A stretch of DNA of 64,000 nt from Archangium lansingense (GTDB taxonomy: Bacteria > Myxococcota > Myxococcia > Myxococcales > Myxococcaceae): the NCBI RefSeq assembly GCF_026626635.1, contig NZ_JAPNKA010000001.1:8060001-8124000 (forward strand), read 5' to 3'. The translations under genes and the position numbers were made by a program. Below the pieces are notes generated by a model. That model ran no database searches. It saw only the letters and a program-made list of their open reading frames with translations, and was not told the DNA's origin. Positions 37,357 through 46,130 of the stretch are shown in pieces. Positions within the stretch are counted from its first letter, which is position 1. Every line of letters begins with the position of its first letter.

Positions 37357-38481
37357 CTACTGAAGCTTCTGGCCGTCGCGCAGATCCTCGCGCGCCACCG
37401 ACACCACGCGCTCGCCCACGCGAACGCCAGCCATCACACCCAGCGAGTCCGCCGCGGACTCGCTCACCTGGACGACGCGCTCCTCCAGCCGGCCGTCGCT
37501 CACCACGAAGAGCTTGCGGCGCGGGCCGTCCTCCAGCACCGCCGTGCGCGGCACCACCGGGAGCTGCTGCTCGCCCAGCTGCACCTTCGCCGTGGCGAAC
37601 TGGCCCGGAAGCAGCGAGCGCTCCTTGTTGGGCACGAGCGCCTCCACCACCAGGTCACGCGTGCCGCGGCGCAGACCCGCGCCCACGAAGGACACCTTCG
37701 TCTTGTGCACCACGTTGGGCGCCGCCGTGAGGGTGAACTCCACCTCCTGGTCCTTCCGGATGAAGGCGGCCGAGGACTCCGGCACGGTGAGCTCCAGGCG
37801 CAGCGGATCCAACGCCACCAGCGTCACCACCTTGGAGTCCTGGCGGACGTACTCACCCACGGACACGACGCGCTCGGCGACCACGCCATCGAAGGGGGCG
37901 CGGATGGTGGCGTCGGCCGCGTTGATCTCCAGCAGGGTCAGACGCGCGACAGTGGAGGCGGCCTGGGCCGCCGCGTTGCGGCACTGAGCCTGGGCGCGAT
38001 CATGATCGGCGGTCGAGACGGTGCCACTCTCGAAGAGCTTCTGGTTGCGCTCGCACTCGGCGTCGGCCAGGGCCTGCTGGGACTTGACCAGGGCCAGCTG
38101 GGCCCGGGCCTCCTCGAGGCTGGCCGAGGCGGCGCGCGCGTCTAGCTTCACCAGCACGTCGCCCTTCTTCACCACCGAGCCGCGCTCGACGTGCACGGAC
38201 ATCACCTTGCCCGCGGCACCGGCTGCCACGTCCGAGTCCTCGTAGGCCGACAGCGTGCCGGTGAGCGTGAGGAAGCGCGGAACCTTCGCCTCGCCCACCT
38301 CCACGGTGTCCGCCTTCACGGCTGCCTCTAGCGCCGCGGCCTGTTGCGACCCAGGCTTGCTCTGCGCTGCGTCCACCCGCGAGCCGCAACCCGCGCCGAT
38401 CGTCAGCACCAGACCGCCCGCAACCAGCACCTTGAACGCCGGGGTCTTGCCCGTCCTGCCATTCCGAAGAAGCTTCTGCAT
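37357..38481 (-). CDS. Membrane-fusion lipoprotein of the RND exporter
   Basis: This 374-residue periplasmic adaptor has signal and lipobox TIGAGC at about residue 32. It shows the lipoyl-like hairpin (VVKKGDVLVKLDARAASASL), an alpha-helical hairpin, and a beta-barrel domain (IRAPFDGVVAERVVSVGEYV). It connects the RND pump to the TolC-like channel. It is first in the operon, about 60 bases downstream of a palindromic operator-like site. Confidence 0.9.
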   Translation of the reverse strand: MQKLLRNGRTGKTPAFKVLVAGGLVLTIGAGCGSRVDAAQSKPGSQQAAALEAAVKADTVEVGEAKVPRFLTLTGTLSAYEDSDVAAGAAGKVMSVHVERGSVVKKGDVLVKLDARAASASLEEARAQLALVKSQQALADAECERNQKLFESGTVSTADHDRAQAQCRNAAAQAASTVARLTLLEINAADATIRAPFDGVVAERVVSVGEYVRQDSKVVTLVALDPLRLELTVPESSAAFIRKDQEVEFTLTAAPNVVHKTKVSFVGAGLRRGTRDLVVEALVPNKERSLLPGQFATAKVQLGEQQLPVVPRTAVLEDGPRRKLFVVSDGRLEERVVQVSESAADSLGVMAGVRVGERVVSVAREDLRDGQKLQ

Positions 38482-38540
38482 ACCTGTGCTCCCGTGCGCC
38501 CCTACCCCCCTGTGGGAGGGCAGTTCCTCGGCCCGAGATA

Positions 38541-38562
38541 AGTTAGTGACTGCAAACTAACT
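38541..38562. promoter_or_regulatory. Palindromic operator upstream of the efflux operon
   Basis: Perfect inverted arms AGTTAGT / ACTAACT are separated by eight bases, and the inner part also shows TTAGT...ACTAA. It lies about 60 bases before the membrane-fusion gene start, in an A/T-richer patch likely to be the promoter. Size and position fit a TetR-type repressor site. No regulator gene is adjacent, so the repressor would be encoded elsewhere. Confidence 0.65.
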
Positions 38563-38677
38563 AATCCCCGGGGGGAGGGTAAATGTCAAGCGCATGATGC
38601 GGCGGGCAGGCAGGCGTCACCCGGGGTTGCATGTGGGTGAGATCCCTGCTCTCCGTTACGAACAGGTAAAGCGAGAC

Positions 38678-41600
38678 TCACCAACTGGAGCTGCCGAAGC
38701 CCGAGCCACTGGAGCTGGAGCCACCACTCGACGAGCTGCCGCCGCCCCAGGAGGAGCTTCCGAAGCCCGAGCCACTGGAGCTGCTCGAGCGCCGGTTGCG
38801 CTCGCGTTCCCGTTCGCGTTCTCTCTCGCGCTCGCGTTCCCTCTCGCGCTCGCGTTCCCTCTCGCGCTCGCGATGCTCCTCCTCCGCCTTCTCGGCCCAC
38901 ATGAGGGCATCCTCAGCGAAGCGCGCGGCAATCTCAGCGGACCGTTGAGCGGACGCATAGTTCCCCTGGTGCAGCGCACTGCGCGCCTCGGCGAGCTGGG
39001 ATGTACCGGGCCGGTCCCTGATGGTCACGCCATAAGACCCGGACCAACCGTCGGCGCGCTGAACAGGGCGGGAGGCATACTGGATGGCCTGAACCGCACG
39101 CTCAGCCGCCGCCAACTCGTCACGCAGCGTGGCAGCCTCACGAGCCGCCTGGACCTCGATGCGCTCGCCCTCGGCCTCGACCGACGACCAGTCGCCGTGG
39201 GCTTTGCCGAGCATGCCGCTCGCTTTCTGGAGCGCTCCGCCGAGCTCAGCAATCGCATTCATGGCGCGCGTGGTCTCGCGGCTATCGGCGATGCCATCCG
39301 TCTCGGCGCGCCGCACCAGCTCCTGGGCTCCCGAGAGCGCGGCTTGGGCGGATCGCAGGCCCTCCTCAGCACGTGCATGCAGGGAGCGATCATTCGCCAC
39401 ACACTGCTGGACATTGGCGAGCGCCAGGCTCGCCGCCGACAACCGCTCGGCCGCCTCGAGCGGGTCACCGGGCAGGGCGCCCACCATCGCGCGGGCCGCC
39501 TCCACCAACCCCCGCGCCGTCACGAGCGTGCCGTGGGTGGGCTTCATGACGCGAACATCGGTCACATCGACGGCACACGCGGCGGCGAGCGCATCGGCCG
39601 CCGAGAGCAACTGGGGGTTCTTTTCCTCGACAGCCTGGAGCTGCCGCACCTTCTCCGTGAGCTCCTCGAGCCGGTGCCCGGCGAGCACCTGCTGCTCCCG
39701 CACCTGACCAAGCCGATCGGCCGAGGCAAGCAGCCGTCCCTGGGAGAACAGGGTGAGCGCCGACTGGAGCAGCTCCGCGGCCCGCTGCGTATGCGAGGAA
39801 ACCTCGCGCAGGTTGTCCTGGACGGTGCCATTCGCGTTCGGGCGCATGGGATCGCTCGCGCGCAGGCTCAGCGCCGACGGCAGGTAGCGGCGCAGCGCCT
39901 CCGTCAGTGGGGCCTGGCGCTCGCTCACGAGCCCCGCGAGCCGCCGCGCCTCGGCACGGAGCTCCTCGCACCAATGCTCGAAGCGGGCGTGCACCTCGCG
40001 GCTCCTGGCCACCAGTTGGGCCGCCTCGGACACCCGCGCCAGGGCCGCCTCGAGCCCGGTGCGCGCCGTCTCCAGCTCGCCGAGGCTCAGCGCCTCGCGG
40101 CCCTTCACGAGCGACTGCTCTCCCGAGGCGATGCGCTCGGAAGGCTCCCTCCCCTCCTCCCGCATCACCAACGAGGGCGCCAGACCCATGGACTTGCCCA
40201 GCTCGGCCCGTGTCGTCTCGATCTCCTCCGCCACCCGCTTCAGCTCGGCGCGGGCACGTCCGGACACCTCCACGAGTCTCCCGGCCTCGGTCGCGCGCTG
40301 CTCCAGCAGCCCGAGCGCCTCAGCGAAGGCCTTCACGTCCTCGGCGGCCTGGCGTGTCACCAACGCTCGCGCCACCTCGTCCGCCCGGCGGATGAGCGTG
40401 TCGATCGTCTCGTCGACCCAGCGGCGGGACAGCCCGGCGGACACGAGCGCCTCACCCGTGCGCTCCGCCAGGGGCAGCACCTCCGAGCGGCCGCGAGCGA
40501 GCACGGACAGGAGCGCCGACGTGTCCGCGCCCTGCCGGCGTGCCCCGGCGAGCGGCCCGTCAAACGCACCGATCGGATCCGCCACGAGAAGCGAACGCGC
40601 CTCCACCAGGAGCGCCTCGAGGGACGGCACGACCCGTTCGAGGAGCGCGGGGACGCGAAGCCGCACCGCCTCCGACTCCGCCGTGCGTACCTCGGCGATG
40701 AGCCGCTCCAGCGCCGCGGTGCCCTCCCCTGCCTGCCCCGGCGCCGCCTCCAGCGCATCCAGCACCGGGAGAACCTTCCCGGCGCGCGTGTTGAAGGCCT
40801 CGATGAGCGCCTCGAACGAGAGCGAGAACGGTTGATAGCTCGCGAGATCACCGATGAGCCGCTGCTCGGCGGTGGGACGGCCTTTCAGTACGAGCTCGAT
40901 GCCCTCATCGGGGTGGAAGGCGATCGGCTCGTCGCGCAGCAGACGTGTGACACGCTGGAAGCGCGAGGCCGACAGCTGGGACACGAACCAGTCCACGGCG
41001 CCGCCCTTGCCGGTGAGCAATGCCTCGGCCTGGCTCAGCACGCGCGAGGCCCCCACGGACAGCAGGAACAGCTCATCCACGTCGGAGGCAAGCGCCAGGG
41101 CCCGCTCGCGCGTGGTGCCCGAATAGCGCTTCTGGATCTCCTCGCGCGAGTGGCCAGCGGCCAGGTGGGCCCGGTCGAGCAGCCCGAAGAGCGCCTGCAT
41201 CTTCTCATCGAGGGCCTTGCGCCACTGGGCATGGAGGTCGGCGGCCTTGCGCAGGTGCCCGTTACGACGGAGCCGTACGATGACGAGGGCGATGCCTGCC
41301 CCCATGGCGGCGATGATCAGGAACGCCTTGCGCCGGGCCGCCATCTCTTGGGCTGACTGGACACGCTCGCGGGCAAACCGGTACGCATCCTCACTCTCGC
41401 GCAGCGGCTCGGTGAAGGCGCGGTCCTGGCGCTCGAAGGCCTCACGGGCCCTCCGCAGCGCCGCGTGCGCATCCGCGAGTTTCTGCTGGGCAACCTCGGC
41501 ACGTGGCTCCTTCTCGAGCGCCTCGAGGAGGCGGGCCTGCTCCCCCAGCAGCGTCTCTTGGCGGGACATCTCGTTCAGGTACATCTCCGTCTTGATGCGG

Positions 41601-42760
41601 CTGTCCTCCGCTGCGGCAAGCATCGAACTGTGGTCGGGCGTCAGGCGGGTGACGGCGGAGTGCGCCTGTTCAAGTGCCGAACGCGCGTACGCCAGTTCCC
41701 GCACGGCGAAAGCCTTCAAGCGATTCGCCTCGAGCGCCGCGAGCGCCTCCTCGGCCTTCTTCACGCGCGAGAGCCCATCCTGGTAGGCCTCGAAGCCGTG
41801 GTACACACCGTCGATGGTGGCGCGCAGCTCCTCGAACGCCAACTTCGCCTGGTCGAGCTTCGGGTCCGGCTCCAGGGCGAGCTTCAGATCCCGAGGCTTC
41901 TGGCGCCTGGCGCCCCGCGCCGGCCCGAGGAGCGGGAGAATGCGGGAGGCCTTCACACGCAGACCAGCGAAGTCGGGGTTGACCTGCGCAACGCCGAGCG
42001 GAGGTGAGCCCGCGAAGAGCGCCTGATGGCGCACGGCAAGTGCATCGAGCTCGGCTGGGATCTTCTGCAAGCGGTCACGCAATGCAGCCCGGGTGCTCTC
42101 GCGCTCGACGAAGGCCCGCTCTCGCGCCGCGATCTCCTGCTGACGGGCCCGCTCTCGCCCCTCAATCTCCTGCTGGATGCTGGTATCCAGCTTCCCGTCG
42201 ATGTGGAGGATGGTGTTGCGCACCGCATCGAGGATGCGTCCCCCACTGCGCATGGCGGCGATGGCCTGTGAATCCAGCTGGCCCTTCCAATTCGAATCGC
42301 CCAGGCCGCGCCGGTCCTGCGCATCGGACCCGAAGTACGACAGGTTCCGATCGCGCACGGACAGCATGAAGATGGCGCCGTCCGGCTCACCCGTCTGGGG
42401 ATGCTTCAGGGAGCCGAAGTTCGTGCGATTCGACAACCCCTTACCGAGCGCGTGCTGCACCGCCGCGATGTTCTCGAAGGAGGTGCCCACTGCATCGACG
42501 AAGAGCTCGCCCTGCGCGCTCTCCAGCAGCACCACCGTCCAGTGGGGCCGCTGCTCCAACCACGCCTCGAGCTCGGCAAGCTGATCGTCCGAGACTCCCA
42601 CGTTCCCCTTCACATAGAGGTGCTGCGACGGGGACCAGAGCATCACGATGTCCGTGGCGCTCGTGACGCGCAGGGGCCCCTCGGCCGCCCGTGCGGGCGA
42701 GGTGGCAACGGCGAGGGAGAGAAGGAAAAAGCAAGTCGCGGCCAGGAGGGGACGCTTCAT
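38678..42760 (-). CDS. Large TPM-domain coiled-coil protein with Arg-Glu and Ser/Gly tail
   Basis: This is a 1360-residue protein. A signal peptide (AAEGPL after ATSPARA) leads to a TPM-like domain at about residues 30-180 (WSPSQHLYVKGNVGVSDDQL, WTVVLLESAQG). Long Ala/Glu/Arg-rich coiled coils follow, with one transmembrane helix near 477-500 (AFLIIAAMGAGIALVIVRL), then another 800 residues of coiled coil. Near the C-terminus are twelve Arg-Glu pairs and a Ser/Gly tail containing GSGFGSSSW twice. TPM domains are linked to photosystem repair or phosphatase-like activity, but no role is known for this architecture. An envelope-spanning scaffold is a guess. Confidence 0.7.
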   Translation of the reverse strand: MKRPLLAATCFFLLSLAVATSPARAAEGPLRVTSATDIVMLWSPSQHLYVKGNVGVSDDQLAELEAWLEQRPHWTVVLLESAQGELFVDAVGTSFENIAAVQHALGKGLSNRTNFGSLKHPQTGEPDGAIFMLSVRDRNLSYFGSDAQDRRGLGDSNWKGQLDSQAIAAMRSGGRILDAVRNTILHIDGKLDTSIQQEIEGRERARQQEIAARERAFVERESTRAALRDRLQKIPAELDALAVRHQALFAGSPPLGVAQVNPDFAGLRVKASRILPLLGPARGARRQKPRDLKLALEPDPKLDQAKLAFEELRATIDGVYHGFEAYQDGLSRVKKAEEALAALEANRLKAFAVRELAYARSALEQAHSAVTRLTPDHSSMLAAAEDSRIKTEMYLNEMSRQETLLGEQARLLEALEKEPRAEVAQQKLADAHAALRRAREAFERQDRAFTEPLRESEDAYRFARERVQSAQEMAARRKAFLIIAAMGAGIALVIVRLRRNGHLRKAADLHAQWRKALDEKMQALFGLLDRAHLAAGHSREEIQKRYSGTTRERALALASDVDELFLLSVGASRVLSQAEALLTGKGGAVDWFVSQLSASRFQRVTRLLRDEPIAFHPDEGIELVLKGRPTAEQRLIGDLASYQPFSLSFEALIEAFNTRAGKVLPVLDALEAAPGQAGEGTAALERLIAEVRTAESEAVRLRVPALLERVVPSLEALLVEARSLLVADPIGAFDGPLAGARRQGADTSALLSVLARGRSEVLPLAERTGEALVSAGLSRRWVDETIDTLIRRADEVARALVTRQAAEDVKAFAEALGLLEQRATEAGRLVEVSGRARAELKRVAEEIETTRAELGKSMGLAPSLVMREEGREPSERIASGEQSLVKGREALSLGELETARTGLEAALARVSEAAQLVARSREVHARFEHWCEELRAEARRLAGLVSERQAPLTEALRRYLPSALSLRASDPMRPNANGTVQDNLREVSSHTQRAAELLQSALTLFSQGRLLASADRLGQVREQQVLAGHRLEELTEKVRQLQAVEEKNPQLLSAADALAAACAVDVTDVRVMKPTHGTLVTARGLVEAARAMVGALPGDPLEAAERLSAASLALANVQQCVANDRSLHARAEEGLRSAQAALSGAQELVRRAETDGIADSRETTRAMNAIAELGGALQKASGMLGKAHGDWSSVEAEGERIEVQAAREAATLRDELAAAERAVQAIQYASRPVQRADGWSGSYGVTIRDRPGTSQLAEARSALHQGNYASAQRSAEIAARFAEDALMWAEKAEEEHRERERERERERERERERERERERERNRRSSSSSGSGFGSSSWGGGSSSSGGSSSSGSGFGSSSW
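38801..38872 (-). repeat. Tandem repeat encoding twelve Arg-Glu pairs
   Basis: This is 72 bases of 18-base units (CTCGCGCTCGCGTTCCCT on the plus strand), the most regular part at 38825-38872. On the minus strand it encodes twelve consecutive Arg-Glu dipeptides. Such tracts readily change copy number. Confidence 0.85.
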
Positions 42761-42892
42761 CGCGCCTGTTTATATCCGACACCCGGCGCGAAGTGGATGC
42801 CTCCCCATTCCACGCCCCATGAGGCACCGGCTCACACGCTCCGCATGAAGCGCGGCGTGTCGCTCAACCGCTGATGAGGTAGAAGCAGCGCC

Positions 42893-43792
42893 GTGCCTGA
42901 TACTCAGATGCATTCAGAAGTGACCGTCGGCTGCCGCGCGCTTGACGTCGCGGATGGGGTTCAAGGTGCACGCGTGCCCGTGCGGGTTCTCTACCCGTCA
43001 CGAGCGCCTGAACGACTCGAGCACTTCGGACCGTATCCACTCGCTGTCGCCACCGACGCCCCTGTCGAAGGTGAGCGACTCCCGCTCGTCATCATCAGTC
43101 ACGGCACGGGCGGGTCTCCTTGGACCTATCGCGGGATGGCGGCGTACCTGGCTCGCGCCGGCTTCGTTGTGGCCCTCCCGGAACATCCGGGCAACAGCCG
43201 CTCCGATAACAGCCTGGCGGGCACGGCCGCGAACCTCGAGAACCGGCCTCGCCACGTGCGCCTCGTGCTCGACGCGGTTTTCGAAGACGCGCAGCTGGGC
43301 CAGCGGCTCTCGCCGGGTAGGGTTGGCGTGATCGGACATTCGCTTGGCGGCTACACCGCGCTGGCGGTGGCGGGAGGGCGCCCCTCCTCTTTTCCGAACG
43401 AGTCTCCAGATGGACAAGCACGGGCCGTCCCGGTCGTTCGCGATCCTCGGGTCCGCGCACTGGTTCTACTCGCGCCCGCGTCACCCTGGTTCATGGCCGA
43501 GGGGGCTCTCGCCAACGTCGATCTCCCCATTCTGATGCGCACGGCGGAACGGGATGAGCACACGCCCGCCATGCACGCGGAGATCATCTTGCGCGGCGTC
43601 CCGCATCCGCAACGCATCGACCATCGCGTTGTCCCGAACGCTGGCCATTTCTCCTTTCAGAGCCCCTTTCCCCCAGCGATGACGAGACCCGAGTTTCCGC
43701 CGTCACAGGATCCAGCGGGCTTCGACCGTCTCGCGTTCCAGCCGGTGCTACACGCGGAACTCCTGACGTTTCTTCGAGATTCGCTCGGATAG
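42893..43792 (+). CDS. Alpha/beta hydrolase, dienelactone-hydrolase or PAF-acetylhydrolase-like
   Basis: This 299-residue hydrolase has the nucleophile elbow GHSLGG near residue 149, an oxyanion-type HGTGGSPW near 64, and the catalytic His in VVPNAGHFSF near 248. There is no signal peptide. The product resembles predicted dienelactone hydrolases in which a large lid replaces typical substrate loops. A GTG at 42893 was used; an ATG at 42908 is an alternative. Substrate not known. Confidence 0.75.
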   Translation: MPDTQMHSEVTVGCRALDVADGVQGARVPVRVLYPSRAPERLEHFGPYPLAVATDAPVEGERLPLVIISHGTGGSPWTYRGMAAYLARAGFVVALPEHPGNSRSDNSLAGTAANLENRPRHVRLVLDAVFEDAQLGQRLSPGRVGVIGHSLGGYTALAVAGGRPSSFPNESPDGQARAVPVVRDPRVRALVLLAPASPWFMAEGALANVDLPILMRTAERDEHTPAMHAEIILRGVPHPQRIDHRVVPNAGHFSFQSPFPPAMTRPEFPPSQDPAGFDRLAFQPVLHAELLTFLRDSLG

Positions 43793-43849
43793 GAAGAAGT
43801 CGGGCCCCGGCGCGCCATCCACGTCGAGGAGCCCGGGTAGCAACCCGCC

Positions 43850-46048
43850 TCATTCCGGGTGGAGCGTCCTCCGCGACGCGGCCCCGTGGAGGACGGTGAG
43901 TTGCCGCACCACCCGTTCGAGCTGGGCTCTCAGCAGGGGAGCTTCCCCGGCCAGGGAAGCCGCTGCCTCGGAGGACGGCGCATCCTCCCCCTGAAGTCCG
44001 AACAGGTCGGGCAGCGGCATGGGCGAACGCCCCTGAGCCACCGCGCCGGCCAGATCCTCCAACACCTGCTCGACCGAGCTCGCGAAACGCTCCAGACCGT
44101 CTCGGACCTGCTCCGGCGTTCGCTCGTGATGGCCCGGCGAGAGGGCGATCACCGAGGCCGCGAAGCGACGGGTATAGACGAGCAGCGTCATCAAGGGTTC
44201 GAGCGGCTCCGTGCGTCTCCGAGGCTCGGAGAGCAGCCGTTGGAAGGAGGCCTCCGCATTGAGGCTCGCCAACCCCACCTTCCGCCGCGCCTCGCTGAGC
44301 GATAGTTCCAGACCCTCGGGCTTCCCGAGCCAGGCGGAGAACACCTGCCGGAAGTACTCGCGATCCGCCCGCAGTGCCGCCGCGAGCTGCTCGGGAAAGA
44401 GCTCCTTCTCCGGCCGCTCCCACAAGAACCAGGTCCCCGCCAGCGCCAGCGCTCCGCCCATCAGGGTATTGAGGATGCGCACATGGGCCAGACTCCAATC
44501 GCCAGTCCCCACCTCGGCCAGGAGCACGAAGGTGAGCGTGAGGAAGATGGTGTAGAGCCCGTAGTTGACCGAGATGACGGCCACGCTGATGGCCACGGTG
44601 AAGAACACCAGCAGCATGATCGCGTGCGGATCGTGGAGCCAGGCGGCGACCATCGCGGCGAGGATGCCTCCCACCATCGTGCCCACCACTCGCTGCAGCC
44701 CCTTGAGGAAGGTAGGCCCCGTGTACGGCAGCATGATCGTGAGCACGGTGATCGTCACCCAGTAGCCGTGGCTCAAGTTCAGGAGGGAGGTGAGCCAGAC
44801 GGCAACCCCCGTGGTGACGCCAACCCGAAGCGCATGCCGGAGCACCACCGAGTCCCGGGAGAGGTTCTCGCGCAGCGGCTCGAGCAACGGGCGCCTCGGC
44901 TCGGCCACGCCCTGCCCCCGCGGCTCGCCCCCGAGCGAAACCGGACGATTGTCCGAGAGGCCCGCGGCATTCTCCACCGCGATCCCCGAGAACTCCCGAA
45001 GCTGTGCCAGCAAGCGGGCCGCGTGGAGGGCCTGGGCCCGGTCAACGACGCGCATGACCTCGGAGCCCCCGGCGGCCTCGGCGCGGGCGAGGGCTTCCCG
45101 AAGTGCATCCGGACCCCACTCCAGCGCGGGCAGCTGCTTGGGCCGTCCTTCGGTCTCGGTGACGCGTGCGAGTTCCTGGAGGGTCTGGGAGAAGGCGGCG
45201 AGGGCGCGCGCCACCTCCTCCTGGGCCGGACGGACCCCGACGCCTTGCGACAGGCTCTCCATCACATCGGCGAGAGCAATCATCGCCTCGAACATCGCGT
45301 CTGCAATCTGGAGCAGGACCAACAACCGCTCCCCTCGCCCGCTCTCCGAGCGCCCGCGGCGGATGGCGGCGAGGGTGTTCCGGGCCTCCTCCAGGGTCTC
45401 GCGCAACCGCCCATGCTGGCTCTGGACCAAGGCCTGCCAGGCCGCGCTGTCGGCGCCGGTGGAGAGGCGTCCCACGGCACCCGCGAAGTCCGCCAACGCT
45501 CGGAAGCAACGGCCGAGGGCGAAACGCGCGGGCCTGTAGGGGCGGATCGGCCACAGGACGAGCGAGAGCACCATCGCCCAGCAGGCGCCCCCGAGCAGGA
45601 AGCCCACCCGCGCCAGGGCATCGAGAAGCCCAGAGGCAGGCAGGGCCAGGGAGATGACGAAGGCGCTCGCCGCGATATTGCCTACGAAGCCCGCCGTGGC
45701 GCCGTAGACGCCCGCGTAGCTGCAGGCCGCCACCCAGAACAAGGCCACCGGGATGGCCAGGGCAGGATGGAGTCCGGCCAGTCCTCCCACGAAGACCGAG
45801 AGTGCTCCGGTGATGGCCACGGCCCCCATGCTGGACGCGCGGGAGCGGTACGAGCCGCCCCTGTCCGCGAAGGAGGCGTTGAAGCCGCCCACGCTGAGCC
45901 AGATACCGCCCGAGAGATGGAAGACGCTGGCCAGCAGCACGGGGACGATGGTGGCGATCGCCGCCCGGAGCCCCGCCTTCACCGCCGGCCGAACCGGGGC
46001 GAAACGGGTCACATCCTTGGCGTGTTCGATCAATCGCCGGGTGAGCAT
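43850..46048 (-). CDS. FUSC-family membrane protein
   Basis: This 732-residue protein has two blocks of about five to six hydrophobic segments each (residues about 25-160 and 395-530), joined by and ending in large cytoplasmic helical domains. The pattern matches FUSC / YccS / aromatic-acid-exporter proteins (LSGGIWLSVGGFNASFADRG, YWVTITVLTIMLPYTG). Members export aromatic acids or modify envelope composition, but the substrate here is not clear. The 82-base gap to the polymerase gene suggests it is not part of the polysaccharide operon. Confidence 0.82.
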   Translation of the reverse strand: MLTRRLIEHAKDVTRFAPVRPAVKAGLRAAIATIVPVLLASVFHLSGGIWLSVGGFNASFADRGGSYRSRASSMGAVAITGALSVFVGGLAGLHPALAIPVALFWVAACSYAGVYGATAGFVGNIAASAFVISLALPASGLLDALARVGFLLGGACWAMVLSLVLWPIRPYRPARFALGRCFRALADFAGAVGRLSTGADSAAWQALVQSQHGRLRETLEEARNTLAAIRRGRSESGRGERLLVLLQIADAMFEAMIALADVMESLSQGVGVRPAQEEVARALAAFSQTLQELARVTETEGRPKQLPALEWGPDALREALARAEAAGGSEVMRVVDRAQALHAARLLAQLREFSGIAVENAAGLSDNRPVSLGGEPRGQGVAEPRRPLLEPLRENLSRDSVVLRHALRVGVTTGVAVWLTSLLNLSHGYWVTITVLTIMLPYTGPTFLKGLQRVVGTMVGGILAAMVAAWLHDPHAIMLLVFFTVAISVAVISVNYGLYTIFLTLTFVLLAEVGTGDWSLAHVRILNTLMGGALALAGTWFLWERPEKELFPEQLAAALRADREYFRQVFSAWLGKPEGLELSLSEARRKVGLASLNAEASFQRLLSEPRRRTEPLEPLMTLLVYTRRFAASVIALSPGHHERTPEQVRDGLERFASSVEQVLEDLAGAVAQGRSPMPLPDLFGLQGEDAPSSEAAASLAGEAPLLRAQLERVVRQLTVLHGAASRRTLHPE

Positions 46049-46130
46049 GAGGTCTGGCCGAACTAACCGGACTGGCTCACGGGGAGCAAGCCGTGCGCGA
46101 AAAGAACGGCAGGCCCGGCCACCTGGCCAC

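Noticed and set aside
34531..38145. Plus-strand open frame of 1204 codons
   Set aside because: It is antisense to the RND pump and membrane-fusion genes; the His/Arg/Gln-rich composition is an artefact of GC-rich codon bias.
38801..38872. CRISPR-like short repeat array
   Set aside because: The repeats are contiguous without spacers and encode an Arg-Glu tract in frame with a long gene.
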